Shown piece after piece: positions 17,287-20,306 of a DNA stretch of 20,306 bases; position 1 is the first letter of the stretch, and every line of letters starts with the position of its first letter. This stretch comes from Chara braunii (Eukaryota > Streptophyta > Charophyceae > Charales > Characeae): assembly GCA_003427395.1 (NCBI GenBank), contig BFEA01000817.1:109561-129866 (forward strand). Reading direction: 5' to 3'. The position numbers and the translations under genes are program-made. The notes beneath the pieces were generated by a model. That model did no database searches, was not told the origin of the DNA, and saw only the letters and a list, made by a program, of their open reading frames with translations.

Positions 17287-20209
17287 CTACTCGTCCTCCT
17301 CCCCGGACTGTTCTTCCCCGTCTGACTCCGCCTGCGACTTGTCCTCATCCGACTCATCGTCGTCCGCCTCTCCACTATCGTCCGATTGCTGGGACGTTTC
17401 CTCCTCCTCCCGTGGTGAACTGTCTTCGGACGACGATGACGAGGATGAAGAAGACTGCTTTTTCCGGCTGGGACCCGGATTTTCTTCGTCATCCTCGATC
17501 ACCTCGGCCATTCTCTTCCTCGAAGGCCTTCCCACCTCGGCTGCCGCAGCCCTTGCGGCCTCTGCACGTGCTGCTGCATTTGCAGCCTTGTTCGCGGGCG
17601 AAAGCGGAGGCCGCCCTCTCTTCTTTTTTGGTGCTGCATCCTCCTCCGCGACCTTCCTCTTTCGTTTCTGAACCGGCTGTTCCTCAGCAACGTCCGATGC
17701 CGTTGCCTTCTTCTTGCGCCGCCCGCGCCCCGACACTTCCTCCCTCCCCTGCACCCATTCGCCGGTTTGACGTGCCTTCATTGCACGGTCACGACCCTCC
17801 AACGTGTACACGAACCCGGGTTCGGGCTCTTGAACACCAGACTTCATGCGCAGCTCCCGCATCCGGTGCTTCCCGGGCTTCGTGTTCGCGTGCCATGTTC
17901 TCTCCATCGAACCAAGTGCGGCGATATTGTCTTCGTCATCCGCGAAGTTCTCCTCCTCATTGTTCCGCAGCCATGTGCGCTCTAGCGGGGCATCACCGAA
18001 ATCATCCGCACGGACCTCCGTCGCAGCAACATCGTCGGCTGTCCCTTCCCTAACCCGTGCAGCCCATTCGTCGTACCACTCATCCACCTCCATGCTTGCC
18101 ATCTCATCGTCCTTCCACGGGATGTGCACGTTTTCCCCGTCCCCTCGCTCTCTTCGCGTCGACAATTGGATATTCCAATTGTTGTACACCAGCTTGTTCA
18201 ATCTCTTCGGCAACATCTTCGTGCGGCGTTGGCCGAAAATGAGCTGGTGCAAGCTCCAATTTTGCTCGCACGCAGCCGACGAGCTCGCCTGCCCAAGGAG
18301 TTTGATCTCCTGCGGTTGGAGGAGGTCCAAAGACCCCCCGAACGCCTCCCACCATAGCGCCGGAGTCTTCGAACTCGCCTGGTCCCTTGCGTTCTGCGAC
18401 CCCAAGGTGCCCAATCCCTACACCCACATGTCCACCTGTCTGCTGATTTCTCCCCGCAGCAACTCCGGTGGCACCCACGAGTAAAGCCAAATGTTGAACC
18501 CTTCGCGAATCTCCGTGTCTCGCATGGTGTGCGTCCTGTACTCGGGGTCGAGGAAGGTGGCCACGCAATGCAGTTCTGATGTCATGAACGCCCACCGGTC
18601 CATCAAAATCTTCTCCACATCCGCCTTCTCGGCCTCTGACAGGCAGTCCAGCGTGCGCATTCTTGCCACAACCGCATCCATGCCGAAATACACTTTGCTC
18701 ATTGTTGCCCCTGGACCGTCCACCAAACGAAGGAGCTTGACAACTGGCTCCATCACCGCAATGGCCTTATCCACAACCTTCCAGAAGTCGTTCGTGTCCA
18801 TGATGATGTGGGTGACGGCGTTGAATGCCGCCACCTGCTCCGCCCTCACCAACTTCTCCACCCATGTGGCATTGCAGACACAGCTCCAACGGATTCCTCC
18901 CCGCCTTCAGCGACTGGAGCATCTCAAAGTTCGTTGCGAATCTTGTGACCGCTGGCCGTTTCAGTTGTGCATTCGCGATCCGGTTGTACATTGCGCGGAC
19001 CTTGTCGACGTTTGTGAAAAACTTGCCAACTTGATTGCCCTTGTCGATGACCACCTTCAGCCAGTCCATGCACTTGTACATGTCCTCCAGGGCCAGATCC
19101 AAGGCATGGGCTGTGCAGCCCACACTGAAAATACCGGGGTACTTGGCCTCCGCCATCTTCCCCGCTTTGGCTCAAACCCTCGCATTGTCCATCACAACGC
19201 CGACAATGGACCCTGCGCCGATCTCCTGGATCACCCCATCCAACAACTTGAAGTACGCTTTCGAGTCCTTCTCCCTCCCCTCCATGCACACCGACTTCCA
19301 AAACACAGATCCGACCGGGGAAGACACCATGACGTTCAGGTGCGGTTTGTTCCGCCGGTCCGACCACCCGTCCATTTGGAGCATGCACCCTGTTCTCTCC
19401 CACCTCTTGACCAGTGACCGCGTGTCTTCCCCCACCAACTTGTACTGCCCGTCCAACCTTTTTGTCCTCATTTTGTCCCTCTTGCAAGGCCGCCAGCTGG
19501 GATGGCACTTCTTCACGGCATCGAGGAAGTCAAGGAAGTAGTAGTTTTCCACCATACTGAATGGCTGATTCGTGCAAATCAGCCACCGATCCATCTTCCG
19601 ACTCGTCTGCTCGTTCTGAGTGACGATACTGTCCGCCTCCTCGAGCACAGTCTGCCTCACCGACCGTCGACCACCTCCAGGGGCAGGAGGGAAGCATGTC
19701 TCCGATCCTGCAGGCGAGGACGTCTCACCATCACTCGACCTCTGTGCTGATGATGCTGGAGGCACGAAACTGCTAGAAGACGGTCCTGTGCTCGGACCAC
19801 CACTTCCACCAGTTGCGCCTTCGATCAGACTGGCCTGGTGTTTCCCCAGCCGGATGCCCTCAATTCTGGTCACCCTCTCCTCCGCTGTCAATGCACGAGT
19901 CACAAGCTCCATACTGCACTTCGTCAGGAAGTGCCTCTTGAGGACTGACTTCGTGCCAACGAACTGCGTCTCGCAGTAGTTGCACAGCCAGTGCCTCGAC
20001 CCCTTTTCAGGGTCCTTGCCGTGAGGACCTTCATCGGTGAAGTGCCTCGTGAGAGACTGCAAGATCTGCTTCACCAGCGCCATCGTCAACTTCGCCTGCG
20101 CACACAGAACCCACAGACAGGTGGACATCAGCCCCTCTTCAACGCCCCGCAAACCCTCCTCCAAGGCCCTCAAACACTCCTTCCCTCCCCTCGAACCCTT
20201 ATGGAGCAT
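17287..20209 (-). pseudogene. hAT-superfamily transposase (BED finger, DUF659, dimerisation domain), broken
   Basis: Cut-and-paste DNA transposase. Counting from the ATG at 20209: BED-type finger with Cys76, Cys79, His93, Cys98 (WLCNYCETQF, KRHFLTKC); Ser/Gly/Pro linker (135-180); DUF659 segment (CMLQMDGWSD, VGVVMDNA), with Asp280 and Asp341 at positions typical of the RNase-H-like Asp residues. An in-frame TGA (19172-19174) interrupts NARV.AKAGKMAEAKYPGIF. The same frame then gives GCTAHALDLALED and TRFATNFEML. A frameshift near 18880 leads to ATWVEKLVRAEQ and NDFWKVVDKA. A TAG (18418-18420) precedes GTLGS and the hAT dimerisation domain (ALWWEAFG, SSSAACEQNWSLHQ, LVYNNW). About 290 extra residues follow: acidic stretches, basic KRKRK, AT-hook KKKRGRPPL (about 17602-17628), Ala-rich helix, and a Ser9 and Glu/Asp tail. 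The internal ATG at 20083 has a good start context and may be the true start. Confidence 0.88.
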
Positions 20210-20217
20210 ATGTTTAA

Positions 20218-20240
20218 AAAAAAAAAAAGGAGAGAGCGAG

Positions 20241-20294
<54 letters not shown>
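20218..20294. repeat. Poly(A) run and GA microsatellite
   Basis: An A run at about 20216-20228, then AGAGAGCGAGAGCGAG and a pure AG repeat to about 20293. It lies just upstream (on the minus strand) of the hAT transposase start. GA repeats are common in plant 5' untranslated regions and promoters and can bind GAGA-type factors, but no use is shown here. Confidence 0.95.
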
Positions 20295-20296
<2 letters not shown>

Positions 20297-20306
20297 TGGT
20301 GGGAGA

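Noticed and set aside
17085-18053. 322-codon plus-strand frame rich in Pro, Ser, Arg
   Set aside because: It is the antisense shadow of the acidic/basic C-terminal extension of the hAT transposase.
18491-19417. 308-codon plus-strand frame
   Set aside because: It is antisense to the conserved hAT transposase segments, which carry recognisable motifs on the minus strand.

Overview
This window reads as intergenic DNA from a large, repeat-rich eukaryotic genome. It contains no intact host gene, rRNA, tRNA or CRISPR array. What can be recognised is decayed transposable-element coding sequence and many classes of simple and tandem repeat. The mix (Ty3/gypsy integrase end, L1-type LINE with a zf-RVT domain, BED/DUF659 hAT transposase, long AC and GA microsatellites) fits the green-plant lineage. 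A streptophyte alga such as Chara is my guess, but that is inference from style only. Three N bases (1007, 1012-1013) show it comes from a draft assembly.

Layout. 1-380: a 91-bp tandem repeat running into a 240-bp purine tract. 380-3960: non-coding DNA, unusually dense in short hairpins, including two diverged tandem copies of a ~1.26-kb unit and a 26-bp minisatellite. 4006-4682 (+): the C-terminal end of a Ty3/gypsy integrase with one frameshift, followed by a ~158-bp imperfect tandem duplication (4862-5175). 5176-7880: no recognisable gene; a 34-bp minisatellite at 6513-6620 and a pyrimidine tract at 7528-7560. 7884-9236 (-): the broken C-terminal end of a LINE ORF2, including its CCHC zinc-binding domain. 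9237-12789: mostly featureless, with one 190-codon reading frame of unknown meaning and two A-rich simple repeats.

12790-16475 (-): a LINE copy with a very long ORF1 (zinc knuckle, basic region, unknown C-terminal domain), a 131-nt A-rich spacer, and an ORF2 cut off inside the endonuclease domain, where a 49-bp segment is duplicated. 16579-17052: poly(T), a GTGCGC-rich block and a long AC microsatellite. 17287-20209 (-): a nearly complete hAT-superfamily transposase with BED finger, DUF659, RNase-H-like segments and dimerisation domain, plus an unusual ~290-residue C-terminal extension with an AT-hook and an acidic serine-rich tail. It carries two stops and one frameshift. The window ends in a GA microsatellite.

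All coding remains are dead by the sequence shown; nothing here forms a working operon or pathway. The most interesting items are the repeated hairpin family at 0.75-3.35 kb, the chimeric endonuclease junction, the large ORF1, and the hAT C-terminal extension.
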